A DNA stretch of 64,000 nt from Aldehydirespirator sp965117015 (GCA_965117015.1 OZ220747.1:186001-250000); one strand, 5' to 3'; counted from the stretch's first letter, positions 15,407-24,580 are shown. The notes: a model not told the origin generated them from the sequence alone. Numbers and translations: made by a program.

Positions 15407-16638
15407 CCCAGCGCGTCCAGCACGGCCGTGGTGACGTAGACATCGTCGTCCCGCCTGATTGTCAGCTCGACAGCCTCACCGGGCCGGCGCAGCTTGATGG
15501 CGGCTGCTAGCTCCGCTATGTCCTTCATGGGCTCTGAGTCGAGGCTGACGATGACGTCACCGGCCAGCAGGCCCGCCTCCTGGGCCGGGGATCCGGACAG
15601 GACTTCAACCACCACCACCCCGGCGATGTCGCCGTCGGCGGCCTGCCCGCTGATCCCGAGATACCCGAGCTCCAGCGACTCGCCCTTGATGATGCGGGTG
15701 GCGATCAGATCGACGGTGTCACTGGGGACGGCGAAGCCCAAGCCGATGTTGCCGCCTGAAGTGGTCTGGATCATCGTGTTCATCCCGATGACCCGCCCCT
15801 GCCAGTCGGCCAGGGCGCCGCCCGAGTTGCCGCGATTAATGGCGGCGTCGGTCTGGATCATCTCCACCGGCACCGGCGAGTTGGGGTCGGAACCTCCCTG
15901 GACCTGGATCCTCACCGCGCTCACGATCCCTGCCGTGACCGTGCCGGTCAGGCCGAGGGGACTGCCGATGGCGACCGCCAGCTGGCCCACCCTCACCGAC
16001 GAGGCCGGCGCGAAGGTGGCGGCCACCAGTTCAGCGGCCCCCGGGTCGACCCGTACCACCGCCACGTCGTGCCCGGACGAGCCACCGATGACCTGGCCGT
16101 CGAGACGGGTCCCGTCCGACAAGGTGACGTCCACGCCGTCGGCGCCCTCGACCACATGGTGGTTGGTGACGATGTACCCGTTCTGCGCATCCCACACGAT
16201 CCCGGAGCCCAGCCCGAATCCGAAGGCCGTGTCGGACTCCACCTCGACCCGGACCACCGAGGGGCTCAGCGCCTCCGCCACGGCCACCACCGGCTCCTCC
16301 GAGACGACGGGTGCGGGGTACTGCGGGACCGTCGGATCCGGGACCTGCTCCGCGCGGGCGACAGCCGGTCCGTCCGGAGTCGCGGCCTCCTTTGCGGGGA
16401 CCGCCGTGGCTGCCGGCTCCGGGGGGGTCTCCTCCGGTGTGGCCAGCCTCATCTGGGGAGTTGGCCCGGCGCCTTGCGGGTCATCGAACAGAACCAATCC
16501 GAGGGCGGTACCGGCGACCAGGACCAGGCAGGCCAGTACCAGCGCCACCGCGACCTTCCAGGCGGGGCGTCGGGCCGCAACGGCGGCCTCGAGCGGCCGG
16601 ACCACCGCGGTCCGGCTGACAGTCTCGGAGTCCTGCAT
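15403..16638 (-). CDS. Membrane-anchored HtrA/DegP-type serine protease with one PDZ domain
   Basis: 411 residues. A short cytoplasmic tail and a transmembrane helix (about 28-50) precede a Pro/Ala-rich linker, then the trypsin-like domain with the triad His in TNHHVV, Asp in HDVAVV and Ser in GNSGGAL. A C-terminal PDZ domain follows (about 315-405; GYLGISGQ, GSPAQEAGLLAGDVI). It would degrade misfolded proteins on the outer face of the membrane. It sits between smc and ftsY, where it is not usually found, and is coupled to ftsY by an ATGA. A candidate -10 box TAGCTT lies at 16648-16653. Confidence 0.92.
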   Translation of the reverse strand: MQDSETVSRTAVVRPLEAAVAARRPAWKVAVALVLACLVLVAGTALGLVLFDDPQGAGPTPQMRLATPEETPPEPAATAVPAKEAATPDGPAVARAEQVPDPTVPQYPAPVVSEEPVVAVAEALSPSVVRVEVESDTAFGFGLGSGIVWDAQNGYIVTNHHVVEGADGVDVTLSDGTRLDGQVIGGSSGHDVAVVRVDPGAAELVAATFAPASSVRVGQLAVAIGSPLGLTGTVTAGIVSAVRIQVQGGSDPNSPVPVEMIQTDAAINRGNSGGALADWQGRVIGMNTMIQTTSGGNIGLGFAVPSDTVDLIATRIIKGESLELGYLGISGQAADGDIAGVVVVEVLSGSPAQEAGLLAGDVIVSLDSEPMKDIAELAAAIKLRRPGEAVELTIRRDDDVYVTTAVLDALG

Positions 16639-16697
16639 CCGCCTTAGAAGCTAGGCCGAGCAGGTGAGAGAACCGTGAGCGGCGGCCTCCAGGCCGG

Positions 16698-19600
16698 CTA
16701 GGCGGCGTCGGATACCCGCTCCGACACCACCATCGACGAGCCGCCCGGCTTCATAGAGACCCCCTGCAGGCAGTCGGCAGCCTCCATGGTCCGCTTCTGG
16801 TGGGTGACTATCACCAGCTGGGCGTCGGAACGGAACTCGTCGATGAGGGTCAGGAAGCGGTGCAGGTTCACGTCGTCGAGAGCTGCCTCCACCTCATCCA
16901 TCACGTAGAAGGGCGACGGCCGGCTGCGGAACACCGCGAACAGGAAGGCCAGCGCGGCCAGGGTCCGCTCGCCGCCCGAGAGCAGCGACAACCGCTTCAC
17001 GTTCTTGCCAGACGGCTTGGCCGAGATCTCGATGCCGGTGTCGAGGAGGTCGTCGGGATCGGTGAGGCTGAGGCGTCCCTCGCCACCCGGGAACAGCGCC
17101 TCGAACAGCACCTCGAAGTTGGCGGCCACATCGATGAAGGCCGAGCTGAACACCGTCTTGATCTCGCCGTCGATCGAGCGGATCACCCGGTTGAGGTCGC
17201 GTCGGGCGGCGCGGATGTCGTCCAGTTGGCCGCTCAGCAGCTCGTGGCGCTCGTAGAGTTCGTCGAACTCGGCCAGAGCCAGAGGATTGACCGGGCCCAT
17301 GATCTCCAACTCGGTGGTCAGCTGATCCACCCGCTGCCCGGCGTCGAGCCCATCGGGCAGCTCGGGCAACTGCGCGGACGCGGCTTCGTGCGGGGTCAGG
17401 CCGTAGGTGTCGCGCAGACGCTCCACCGCCGTCTGCAACCGCGTGCGAAGCTCGGCCTCCTCGATGTCGTGCCGGCTCTCGGTCGCCCGCAGGGTCTCGT
17501 AGCGACTCTCAGCATCGGCCTGCCGGCGCCGCAGGTCGTCGAGGTTGGCGGCCAGCGCCCTGACTTCGTCGGAGTGCCTGCGACGGACTTCTCGTATCTC
17601 GGCAAGTCCGGCGTTCAGGATCCCCGTCCGCTCCTCCACCGCCCGCCTGAGCGTCTCAAGCACCGTCGCCTCGCGCTCCAGCACGGCCAGACGACCCTCG
17701 GCCGCGGCCCGGGAGGCGTGGTGGACAGCCAGCCGCTCCTCCAGTTCTGTGACGCGGGCACCCAGCATCTGCTGGCGCTGTTCCAACCCGGCGTCGGTCG
17801 CGCTCTGGTCGGCCGCCCGGGCGGCCAGCTCCGACGCACGCCGGTCGAGGTCGGCGCGGGCCTCAGCCGCCTGGCGATTCCGCCGGAGTGCCTGCACCTC
17901 TGCCGCCTCCAGCTCGGGCAGGCGGGACTTTATCTCTGCGACCCGCGAGGCGGACTCCTCCAGCCGGCGGGAGGTCTCCGCCAAGTGGTCGCGCAGGGCG
18001 CTGGTCGTGGTGTGGAGGTCGCGCTGATCAGACTCGGCGCGACCGATGGCGTCGGCCGACGACGACGCGGCGAGTTCGGACGCGGCCAGACGGCGGCCGA
18101 GCTCGTCGACATGTCCCCGGCTCTCCTCCAGCCTGCTCCGGGCCAGATCGCATCCGGCCTCTGCCTGTTCGACGGCTGCCCTCGCGGCCTCGAGCCTCTG
18201 GTCCGCCTCTGCCAGCGCGGGCCGGAGCCCGGCGGCACCGTGCACGCCGAGTCGCCAGCCTCTGCTGCTCAACCGGTCACCGGCCGGTGTGACCACCACG
18301 ACGCCAGGGTGCCGCATCCACACGTCGGCCCCGGCCCGCCAATCGCCGTCCACGAGGACCGTGGAGCCGAGCAACACGTCCAGCAGCCGGGCCACATCCG
18401 GATCGGCGGCCCGCACCCGGCCCCGCAACGGTTCCAGCCCGAGCCGGGCCATCGGCACAGGCTTCGCTCCGTCGGTGCCGTTGCCCTCCAAGGCGATCAC
18501 CGCCGCGCCGACATCGCTGGCCTCCACGCTGTCGAGCACGCGACGCGCCTCGGCGGCGTGCCTTACTACAACGGCGCCGACCGTGTCCCCTGCGGCGGCC
18601 GCGAAGGCTGCTTCGAGGCCGGCGTCCACCTCCACAAGGTCAGCCAGCAGCCCCAGGACGCCGTCGGCGGCGGCCTGCACGTCAACCGGCACCGATCCCG
18701 CGGACTGATCGAGGGCCATGGCGAGCGCCTCGCTTCGCGCCGCCCAGTGCCGCAAGTCGCTTTCGGCCGCTGAACGGGCCTCGACGGCATCCTCCAGGGC
18801 ACTCTCACCGTCGGCGCGAGCTCCTTCTGCCGCCCCGAGCTCGGCGCGGAGGGCGGTGATCTCGTCGCTGCATCCCTCCTGCTCGCTGCGGTGTCGATCA
18901 ACCCGGTCGGCCAACTCCCGCAGACGACGCTCGGATGCCTCCAGGCGCTGTGCGAGTCGGTCCCGCTCCGACTCGTTGAGCCCGATCGTCGACTGAAGCG
19001 CAGCCAGCTCGCCCCTGGCCCTGGCAGCCTCGCTGGCCACATCCAGGTCGAATCCACTGTGGTCGCCGTATCGGGCCTCGAACGCGGCCCGGTCTGCTTC
19101 CAGGCGTTCCTTCATCTCCTCTAGGCGGAGACGATCCGAATCGGCCGCGCCGGCGGACAGCACGACCGCGGAGAGCTCGCTGCGGCTGCGCTCCAGCTCC
19201 GCTTGCAGTCCCGCGGCCAGATCATGGTCGGCGAGGGCGGCCCGCTGATGCTCGATGCCGCGCTGGCGCTCGACTGCGACCGCAGCCAGCCCGGCCGCTC
19301 TGGCCCGCAGGCCCTCGATGCGGGCAAGGCGCTCCGAATGATCGTCCATCCCATGGCGGGCCAGCCGTTGCTCGTCGGCGGCAACCCTGGCGCTGAGAGC
19401 GTCGAGTTCGGTTCGCAGGTCGGCCTGTTCGGCCGCTCGAGCCTCGCTCTCGTCCTTGTGGGCGCGCAGTCGCTCCCGCAGATCCGAGATCTCGCAGCCG
19501 GCCAGATGCACCCGCAGCACCTCCAGCTCAGCGAGCAGGTCGGCGTGCCGCCGGGCCGCCTCAGCCTGCTTCTGCAGGGGGCGCAACCGCCGCCGCACCT

Positions 19601-20189
19601 CCCTCAGCAGGTCGCTCATCCGGGTCAGGTCGCCGTCGGTGGCGAGCAGGCGTCGCTCAGCCCGTTCCCGCCTCTTGCGGTACTTGAGAATCCCGGCCGC
19701 CTCCTCCACCACCACCCGGCGGTCGGCGGGGCGGGCGTTGAGCACCGCGTCGATCTGGCTCTGGGACACGATCATGTGCTGCTGGCGGCCCACGCCCGTG
19801 TCGGACAGCAGCTCAAGGATGTCCAGCAGCCTGCACGGAGTGCCGTTCAGCCCGTAGGTCGACTCGCCGTTGCGGAACAGGGTGCGGGTTATCTGGACCT
19901 CACTGGCCGCCAGGGGCAGCATGCCGTCGGAGTTGTCGATGGTCAGCGACACCTCGGCCCGGCCCAGTGGAGGCTTGTGGGCCGTGCCCGCGAAAATCAC
20001 ATCGTCCATCCGTGCGGAGCGGACTGCGCTCGGCGCCTGGGCACCCAGAACCCACGCCACCGCGTCCACTACGTTCGACTTGCCGCTGCCGTTGGGGCCG
20101 ACGACCACAGTGACGCCTGGCTCCAACCGGATGGAGGCTGGCTCGGCGAAGGACTTGAAGCCCTTCAGCGTCAGCGTCTTCAGATACAC
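16698..20189 (-). CDS. smc: Chromosome condensation ATPase SMC
   Basis: 1163 residues, usual for bacterial SMC. The head has Walker A VVGPNGSGKSN (about 30-40), the QSQ of the Q-loop in SQSQID, signature LSGGERTLAALA (about 1070) and Walker B YVMDEVEAALDD (about 1096). Two long heptad-rich arms flank a hinge (about 500-620, VDVQAAADGVLGLLADLV to the GDRLSSRGWR segment). It forms condensin with ScpA and ScpB, which are not in the window. Start is GTG 20189, seven bases after a TAGCGT box, so the gene has its own leaderless promoter inside the block. Confidence 0.97.
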   Translation of the reverse strand: MYLKTLTLKGFKSFAEPASIRLEPGVTVVVGPNGSGKSNVVDAVAWVLGAQAPSAVRSARMDDVIFAGTAHKPPLGRAEVSLTIDNSDGMLPLAASEVQITRTLFRNGESTYGLNGTPCRLLDILELLSDTGVGRQQHMIVSQSQIDAVLNARPADRRVVVEEAAGILKYRKRRERAERRLLATDGDLTRMSDLLREVRRRLRPLQKQAEAARRHADLLAELEVLRVHLAGCEISDLRERLRAHKDESEARAAEQADLRTELDALSARVAADEQRLARHGMDDHSERLARIEGLRARAAGLAAVAVERQRGIEHQRAALADHDLAAGLQAELERSRSELSAVVLSAGAADSDRLRLEEMKERLEADRAAFEARYGDHSGFDLDVASEAARARGELAALQSTIGLNESERDRLAQRLEASERRLRELADRVDRHRSEQEGCSDEITALRAELGAAEGARADGESALEDAVEARSAAESDLRHWAARSEALAMALDQSAGSVPVDVQAAADGVLGLLADLVEVDAGLEAAFAAAAGDTVGAVVVRHAAEARRVLDSVEASDVGAAVIALEGNGTDGAKPVPMARLGLEPLRGRVRAADPDVARLLDVLLGSTVLVDGDWRAGADVWMRHPGVVVVTPAGDRLSSRGWRLGVHGAAGLRPALAEADQRLEAARAAVEQAEAGCDLARSRLEESRGHVDELGRRLAASELAASSSADAIGRAESDQRDLHTTTSALRDHLAETSRRLEESASRVAEIKSRLPELEAAEVQALRRNRQAAEARADLDRRASELAARAADQSATDAGLEQRQQMLGARVTELEERLAVHHASRAAAEGRLAVLEREATVLETLRRAVEERTGILNAGLAEIREVRRRHSDEVRALAANLDDLRRRQADAESRYETLRATESRHDIEEAELRTRLQTAVERLRDTYGLTPHEAASAQLPELPDGLDAGQRVDQLTTELEIMGPVNPLALAEFDELYERHELLSGQLDDIRAARRDLNRVIRSIDGEIKTVFSSAFIDVAANFEVLFEALFPGGEGRLSLTDPDDLLDTGIEISAKPSGKNVKRLSLLSGGERTLAALAFLFAVFRSRPSPFYVMDEVEAALDDVNLHRFLTLIDEFRSDAQLVIVTHQKRTMEAADCLQGVSMKPGGSSMVVSERVSDAA

Positions 20190-20196
20190 GCGCGCG

Positions 20197-20202
20197 ACGC
20201 TA
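20197..20202 (-). promoter_or_regulatory. -10 box of smc
   Basis: TAGCGT on the minus strand, seven bases before the GTG start, with no ribosome binding site between: a leaderless promoter. Confidence 0.5.
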
Positions 20203-20249
20203 GTTCCGCGAAGTGCCGTATCCGGGCATCCCCCCGCCCGGTTGGACGC

Positions 20250-21098
20250 TCAAACCTGGGTGTCGCAGTAGTAGGTCCAGGTGCCGCGGAACTTGGTTCG
20301 CTTGATCGGTCCTCTTGACCGCTCGCTCAGCTCGCCGTGACGACCCCACACCTTGAGGTGGCCTGCGTAGCCGCCCGGCTGGCCGAACGGATCCAGGAAG
20401 GGGCGATCCGGCACCGACGTCCCCCGGTACTTCATGGCGTCGTGCATGGTGCCGACCAGCGCGCGGTGAAGGCGGCGGATCTCCTGGGTAGAGAGTGTGT
20501 TGGAGACCCGGTCGAAGCGCAGGCCCGCCTCGAACAGGATCTCGTCGGCGTAGATGTCACCGACACCGACCACGAAGTTGTCATCGGTGATCAGGGTCTT
20601 GAGCTTCGTGTTTCTCTGGAGCAGCAGGCGGCCCATCTCGGTCCAGGAGATGGGGGTGGCTACCGGGTCGAGGCCGTAGCCGGATACCTCGGGCACAGCC
20701 GACAGGAACTCGTCTGAGGGCACCACGAACAGCTGGCCGGTGCCCTCGGTGTCCACGAAGCGAAGCTGGCCGTACTGGGTGAACGAGATCACCACCTCGG
20801 TTCCCGCGACCTTGGGATGCTTGTTGGCGTTGCGGCGAGGCGAGCCCGACGAGCCAAGCGACAGCACCAGCAGCAATTCGGTGCTGAGCTCGATCACCAG
20901 GTAGAGGCCGACCCGTCTGACGTCGGTGATCTTGGCCCCCTCCAGCTGCGAGGTGAAGGCCTTGCGGGTGTGGTAGCGGCGCAGGCACTTCATGCTCGCG
21001 GCCTCAGCCGTCTTGATCTTGCGACTGATGATCTCGCGTTCGAGGTCGCGCCGTATTGTCTCGACTTCCGGCAACTCGAAGGCGAAGCCTTGGCTCAT
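20250..21098 (-). CDS. MutM/Fpg-Nei family protein with a degenerate active site
   Basis: 282 residues in the usual mutM locus between rnc and smc. The fold is clear: FELPEVETIRRDLE at the start, LGSSGS, and the H2TH region with VVGVGDIYADEILFEAG. Key catalytic features are gone. Fpg needs Pro2 as N-terminal nucleophile; here six extra residues precede and the proline position is Phe7. The Lys of the usual AKYL motif is Leu (VGLYLVIEL). The C-terminal zinc finger keeps only one of four cysteines (YYCDTQV), although the arginine of that loop remains (KFRGTW). The start ATG overlaps the rnc stop in ATGA, fixing the N-terminus. It may bind damaged DNA without cutting it, or have another role. 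I am sure of the family, not of any glycosylase activity. Confidence 0.85.
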   Translation of the reverse strand: MSQGFAFELPEVETIRRDLEREIISRKIKTAEAASMKCLRRYHTRKAFTSQLEGAKITDVRRVGLYLVIELSTELLLVLSLGSSGSPRRNANKHPKVAGTEVVISFTQYGQLRFVDTEGTGQLFVVPSDEFLSAVPEVSGYGLDPVATPISWTEMGRLLLQRNTKLKTLITDDNFVVGVGDIYADEILFEAGLRFDRVSNTLSTQEIRRLHRALVGTMHDAMKYRGTSVPDRPFLDPFGQPGGYAGHLKVWGRHGELSERSRGPIKRTKFRGTWTYYCDTQV

Positions 21099-21125
21099 GA
21101 ACGGCTCCCTATCCGCTCGGCCTCT
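21095..21125 (-). promoter_or_regulatory. Junction motif at the rnc / mutM-like overlap
   Basis: AGAGGCCGAGCGGATAGGG, followed by AGCCG and an ATGA stop/start overlap. It closely matches the rsmD/coaD junction (25047-25078) although the two are read in different frames. GGGAG may be the ribosome binding site. Confidence 0.5.
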
Positions 21126-21817
21126 GAGGTTAGGGTGGCGTAGGCGATCTGGGCCGCCTGCTGCTCGGCGTCCTTCTTGGTACTTCCCCTGCCTACGCCG
21201 CTGGCGCAGCCGGCGTGGACCTCGGCTTCGAACAGGACCTTGTGCGCGGGTCCGCTGGTGGTCACGTCATAGGTGGGAGGGGCGCATCCGAGACGGGCGG
21301 CCAACTCCTGGAGTCGCGTCTTGAAGTCTGCGTGGCCGGGAGCACTGGCTGCGGCTTCGAGGCGCGAACCTAGGAGCCGGCCGATCGCTTCGTCGGCCGC
21401 GTCAATGCCGCCATCGAGATACACGGCCCCGATGACCGCCTCCACCGCGTCGGCCAGGATCGACGACTTGAGGCGACCGCCCGATGCGACCTCCCCCCGG
21501 CCCAGGCGCAGTAGCTCGCCGAGGCCGATGGATCGACCCACTTCTGCCAGCGTGGCCGAGTTCACAAGCGAGGCACGGGTCTTGGCCAGATCGCCTTCAG
21601 ACCAGTGGCCGAAACGCGAGTAGAGCCTCTGCGTCACCACGAGGCCGAGGACCGCGTCGCCCAGGAACTCCAACCGTTCGTTGGAGGATGACCCCGAGTG
21701 CTCAGCGCACCAGGAGCGGTGGGTGAGGGCGAGCTCGAGCAGCGCGGCGTCGCCGAACCGGTGGCCGAGCCGGTCCATGAGCGCCACAACGCCAGCGGGA
21801 GCGGTGTGGACCGTCAA
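21095..21817 (-). CDS. rnc: Ribonuclease III
   Basis: 240 residues. The RNase III signature NERLEFLGDAVLGL (about 46-59) and the second acidic site in SILADAVEAVIGAVYLDGG are present, followed by a double-stranded RNA-binding domain (about 165-235, with GRGSTKKDAEQQAA). It cuts double-stranded RNA, including rRNA precursors. The TTG start overlaps the acpP stop as TTGA; an internal ATG at codon 14 is possible. The end of the gene contains the junction motif AGAGGCCGAGCGG and overlaps the next gene. Confidence 0.95.
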   Translation of the reverse strand: MTVHTAPAGVVALMDRLGHRFGDAALLELALTHRSWCAEHSGSSSNERLEFLGDAVLGLVVTQRLYSRFGHWSEGDLAKTRASLVNSATLAEVGRSIGLGELLRLGRGEVASGGRLKSSILADAVEAVIGAVYLDGGIDAADEAIGRLLGSRLEAAASAPGHADFKTRLQELAARLGCAPPTYDVTTSGPAHKVLFEAEVHAGCASGVGRGSTKKDAEQQAAQIAYATLTSEAERIGSRS

Positions 21818-22104
21818 CCCAGCTTCGCTACGACGTAGTCAACGGCGTCACGGACGGAACGCAGGTCTTCCAGGTCCTCATCCTCGATGCGAAAGCCGAC
21901 TGCCCGCTCGGCCAACTCCTCCTCGATCCCCTCCACCAGCTCTATGAGCGCCAGCGAGTCGGCGTCGAGGTCGTCGGCGAATGAGGCTCCCTCTGCGATG
22001 TCGGAGGGATCGATCTCCAGGATGTCCGCAAGACGGTCCCGAATCAGCGCCAGAACCTCCTCACGCCCCATTGGTGCCTGCTCCACATGGGTTTCTGCCG
22101 GCAT
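21814..22104 (-). CDS. acpP: Acyl carrier protein
   Basis: 96 residues from ATG 22104, fixed by GGAGG five bases upstream. The attachment serine for phosphopantetheine lies in DDLDADSLALIELVE. The acidic helix II (GIEEELAERAVGF) is somewhat divergent. It carries growing acyl chains; plsX upstream uses acyl-ACP directly. Confidence 0.93.
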   Translation of the reverse strand: MPAETHVEQAPMGREEVLALIRDRLADILEIDPSDIAEGASFADDLDADSLALIELVEGIEEELAERAVGFRIEDEDLEDLRSVRDAVDYVVAKLG

Positions 22105-22158
22105 CGGCGCCTCCGTGCGTCGCTCTGTCGTCGATGCAGCCAACAACCATATCGTTGG

Positions 22159-22175
22159 GGAGGCGACCAGCCTCC
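22159..22175 (-). other. Small hairpin in the plsX-acpP gap
   Basis: GGAGGC and GCCTCC face each other around a five-base loop in the 80-base gap. No T run follows, so it is not an intrinsic terminator. It might adjust the acpP:plsX ratio, but this is weak. Confidence 0.25.
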
Positions 22176-22184
22176 GGCGGCCGG

Positions 22185-23171
22185 CTATCCGCGCGCGATC
22201 GCCGCGATGTGGTCCACCATGCCCGCGGCGACCATCTCGCGGGCCACCCTGATGGCGTTCATCACTGCGGCGGCGCCGCTGGCCCCGTGCGAGATCACGC
22301 ACACGCCCCGCACCCCCAGCAGCAGCGCGCCGCCGACGCCGTCGGGGTGAAGCTCCCCCGCCATCTCATCGAGGGCCGGGGCGAGCATGTCCCCGGCCCG
22401 GCGCGAGGTGTCGTCGGTGTCTATGGCCACCAGCAACCGGCCGAACAGAGCCCGCAGCGCCCCCTCCAGAGCCTTGAGGGTCACGTTGCCGGTGAAGCCG
22501 TCGGTCACGACCACGTCGACGGTGGGAGTCATGATGTCGCGGCCCTCCACGTTGCCGATCCACTCAGCTCCGACGTCGCCGGCCCACCGGCCGTTGGAGA
22601 GCAGTTCGAAGACGGTCTTGGTGAAGTCGTTGCCCTTGCCGGCCTCCTCGCCGATCGACAACAGGCCGACCCGGGGCTGCTCGATGCCGAAACGGTCGCG
22701 GGCGTAGACCGAGCCCATCCGGGCGAACTGCACGAGCCACTCCGGACGGCACTCCGCGTTGGCGCCCGAGTCGAGCATGGTGGTGGGACTGGCTCCCGGA
22801 GTGGGGATCGGCGTGGCGATCGCCGGACGGGCTATACCGCGAATGCGGCCCATGCGCAGCAGCGCCGAGCCCATGGCGGCGCCGGTGTTGCCTGCCGACA
22901 CCATCGCCGAGGCCCGACCGTCGCGCACCGCCTCAGCCGCCCGCACGAGTGACGAGTCCTTCATCGTGCGCACGCTCGACCCCGGCTCCGCGTCCATCGG
23001 AATCACTTCGGAAGCCTCGATCACCTCCAGGCCGCCGGTGTCGCCCAACTCGTCGGGCTGCCCCACCAGCACCACCGGGATCCCCAACTCGTCGGCAGCG
23101 CGCCGGGCTCCGGCCACGATCTCCGCAGGGGCTCGATCGCCCCCCATGGCGTCAACCGCTACCGGTTCCAC
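22185..23171 (-). CDS. plsX: Phosphate acyltransferase PlsX
   Basis: 328 residues. The family signature is complete: VAVDAMGGDRAP at the start, MVSAGNTGAAMGSALL, LDSGANAECRPEWL, LLSIGEEAGKGND and TDGFTGNVTLKALEG. PlsX converts acyl-ACP to acyl-phosphate for PlsY in phospholipid synthesis. Start is GTG 23171; no strong ribosome binding site is visible. It lies between rpmF and acpP as in most bacteria. Confidence 0.96.
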   Translation of the reverse strand: MEPVAVDAMGGDRAPAEIVAGARRAADELGIPVVLVGQPDELGDTGGLEVIEASEVIPMDAEPGSSVRTMKDSSLVRAAEAVRDGRASAMVSAGNTGAAMGSALLRMGRIRGIARPAIATPIPTPGASPTTMLDSGANAECRPEWLVQFARMGSVYARDRFGIEQPRVGLLSIGEEAGKGNDFTKTVFELLSNGRWAGDVGAEWIGNVEGRDIMTPTVDVVVTDGFTGNVTLKALEGALRALFGRLLVAIDTDDTSRRAGDMLAPALDEMAGELHPDGVGGALLLGVRGVCVISHGASGAAAVMNAIRVAREMVAAGMVDHIAAIARG

Positions 23172-23261
23172 GGAGGTTCAGACCATTCGACGCCGACAAA
23201 GGTTCCATCACTGCGCCATGAAGTCCGAATCACGACTGCGAGCGAGGGTTCGAAAGGCCGG

Positions 23262-23441
23262 CTACTCGACGTCTATGGCCTGCCGGTCGTGGTACCACCC
23301 GCAGTTGCCGCACACACGGTGGGGACGCTTGACGGCACCGCAACGGCTGCATGCGCTGCGGCCGCCGGGACGGATCCGCCACGCAGAGGCCCTTCGGCTG
23401 CGGCCCTTCGCCTTGGAGGTCTTCTTCTTGGGGACAGCCAT
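23262..23441 (-). CDS. rpmF: 50S ribosomal protein bL32
   Basis: 59 residues: MAVPKKKTSKAKGRSRRA at the start, then four zinc ligands as two CxxC pairs (Cys31/Cys34 and Cys44/Cys47), so this is the zinc-binding form. It lies between yceD and plsX, the classic yceD-rpmF-plsX order. A weak AGGAT stands before the ATG. Confidence 0.95.
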   Translation of the reverse strand: MAVPKKKTSKAKGRSRRASAWRIRPGGRSACSRCGAVKRPHRVCGNCGWYHDRQAIDVE

Positions 23442-23522
23442 GAGGGATCCTGATCTTCTACGGCCGATCGGACAATCCGGCCCGGCAGCCTACCGGGGAG
23501 CGGTGGGGCCTACACGTCGCCG

Positions 23523-23981
23523 CTAGCTGTGTATACCGGCCGCCGCCGGCCCGGTCGGGAACCGGTCCGGCACCGGTCCCGCGCAGTCCTCGGAGCACAG
23601 GGGCGCCAGCGGTAGGGCCAGCACGGCGGCTTCGCGAGCCGCTGGAGCCAGATCGATGCGGTGATCGTTGATCGGCCAGGTCTCACCCTCGGTCGGTTCC
23701 CATTCGAACACCTCGTGCAGTGGCGCCTCAAGAGGGCCCGTCACCTCCTCCAGGCAGCGGCGGCACTCCGCGGTCCACACCCCCACGACCCGCCCGTCCG
23801 CCACAAGGGAGCCTCCAGCCGCTCGTACCACCACTTCCAGATGCACGACGCCGTCCACCACCGAAGCCCCCCGGACGCCGGGCTCGTCCAGAATGCACTG
23901 GTCCTCGACTTCGATGCTGTCGACCGAGCCGGCGTCAAGCCGGACACAGTCCACCACCAGCCGCTGCTGGGGTCTGTTCAA
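23523..23981 (-). CDS. yceD: YceD (DUF177) family protein
   Basis: 152 residues from TTG 23981, whose TTGA overlaps the stop of the upstream coiled-coil gene. The family cysteines are present in AECRRCLE and LCSEDCAG, with the acidic EVFEWEP segment between. YceD homologues are encoded with bL32 in most bacteria and are needed for 23S rRNA accumulation in some; the mechanism is unclear. The pairing with rpmF makes the call firm. Confidence 0.85.
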   Translation of the reverse strand: MNRPQQRLVVDCVRLDAGSVDSIEVEDQCILDEPGVRGASVVDGVVHLEVVVRAAGGSLVADGRVVGVWTAECRRCLEEVTGPLEAPLHEVFEWEPTEGETWPINDHRIDLAPAAREAAVLALPLAPLCSEDCAGPVPDRFPTGPAAAGIHS

Positions 23982-24562
23982 CCCAGGTCCTGGTCGAATA
24001 TGTCGTCGTCGGGCCCGGCCGGAGCGGGCGCGGGCGCCGGGCGCGGCAACCGGGTGTCCTGGAGTCGCTGACGCCCGGTCGACACGGCGGTGGCCGTCTT
24101 GTGCAGCATCGCCTCGAAGGCAGCCAGCCGCTGGTCGCACCAGTCCTCGGTCTCGAGCTTCATCCTCCTGGCCCGCTCGTCGGCCTCATCGACCGTCCGT
24201 CTCGCCCGCATCTCCGCGGCCTTGACGACCTCGCTGCGCTGGACCATCTGCTCGGCGCGAGCCCGGGCCGCCGCGATGATGTCTTCGCCCTCTCGCTGCG
24301 TGCGGAGCCGCATGTCGTCGCGTTCCTTGAGCATCCACCGAGCAGCCCGCAACTCCTCGGGAAGGGCCGCGAACGCCTTCTGGAGTATCCCCAACAGCTC
24401 CTCGCCGTTGATCATCACCGAGGTCGAGAAGGGCATGGGCCGCGACCTCTCCACCACCCGGATGGCCTGGGTGAGCAACTGCTCGACGGCCAGCCGTCGG
24501 GCCTCGGACGAACTCTCAGCAGAGCCCGTCCCCGTCGGCGGCACCAGGTCGCTCGAACTCAT
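23978..24562 (-). CDS. DivIVA-like coiled-coil protein
   Basis: 194 residues from ATG 24562, overlapping the coaD stop in ATGA. The segment RPMPFSTSVMINGEELLGILQKAF resembles the lipid-binding front of DivIVA-type proteins; residues about 75-160 are charged and heptad-like (REGEDIIAAARARAEQ, RRTVDEADERARRM), and the end is Pro/Ala-rich and acidic. Proteins of this sort between coaD and yceD are common in actinobacteria and are variously labelled DivIVA-domain or ATP synthase B-like. A role at the cell pole or septum is inference. Confidence 0.7.
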   Translation of the reverse strand: MSSSDLVPPTGTGSAESSSEARRLAVEQLLTQAIRVVERSRPMPFSTSVMINGEELLGILQKAFAALPEELRAARWMLKERDDMRLRTQREGEDIIAAARARAEQMVQRSEVVKAAEMRARRTVDEADERARRMKLETEDWCDQRLAAFEAMLHKTATAVSTGRQRLQDTRLPRPAPAPAPAGPDDDIFDQDLG

Positions 24563-24580
24563 TGCTCCGGCTCGGCCTCT
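24559..24580 (-). promoter_or_regulatory. Junction motif at the coaD / coiled-coil gene overlap
   Basis: Minus strand reads AGAGGCCGAGCCGGAGCAA then TGA. It shares AGAGGCCGAGC...GGAGC with the rnc/mutM-like and rsmD/coaD junctions; the GGAG is a plausible ribosome binding site. Confidence 0.4.

Noticed and set aside
16800..18773. A long plus-strand frame opposite smc
   Set aside because: Low-complexity antisense of the coiled-coil region; no promoter or start signal.
23172..23261. The sequence GGTTCGAAAGG as a possible tRNA T-loop
   Set aside because: No cloverleaf can be formed in the gap between rpmF and plsX.
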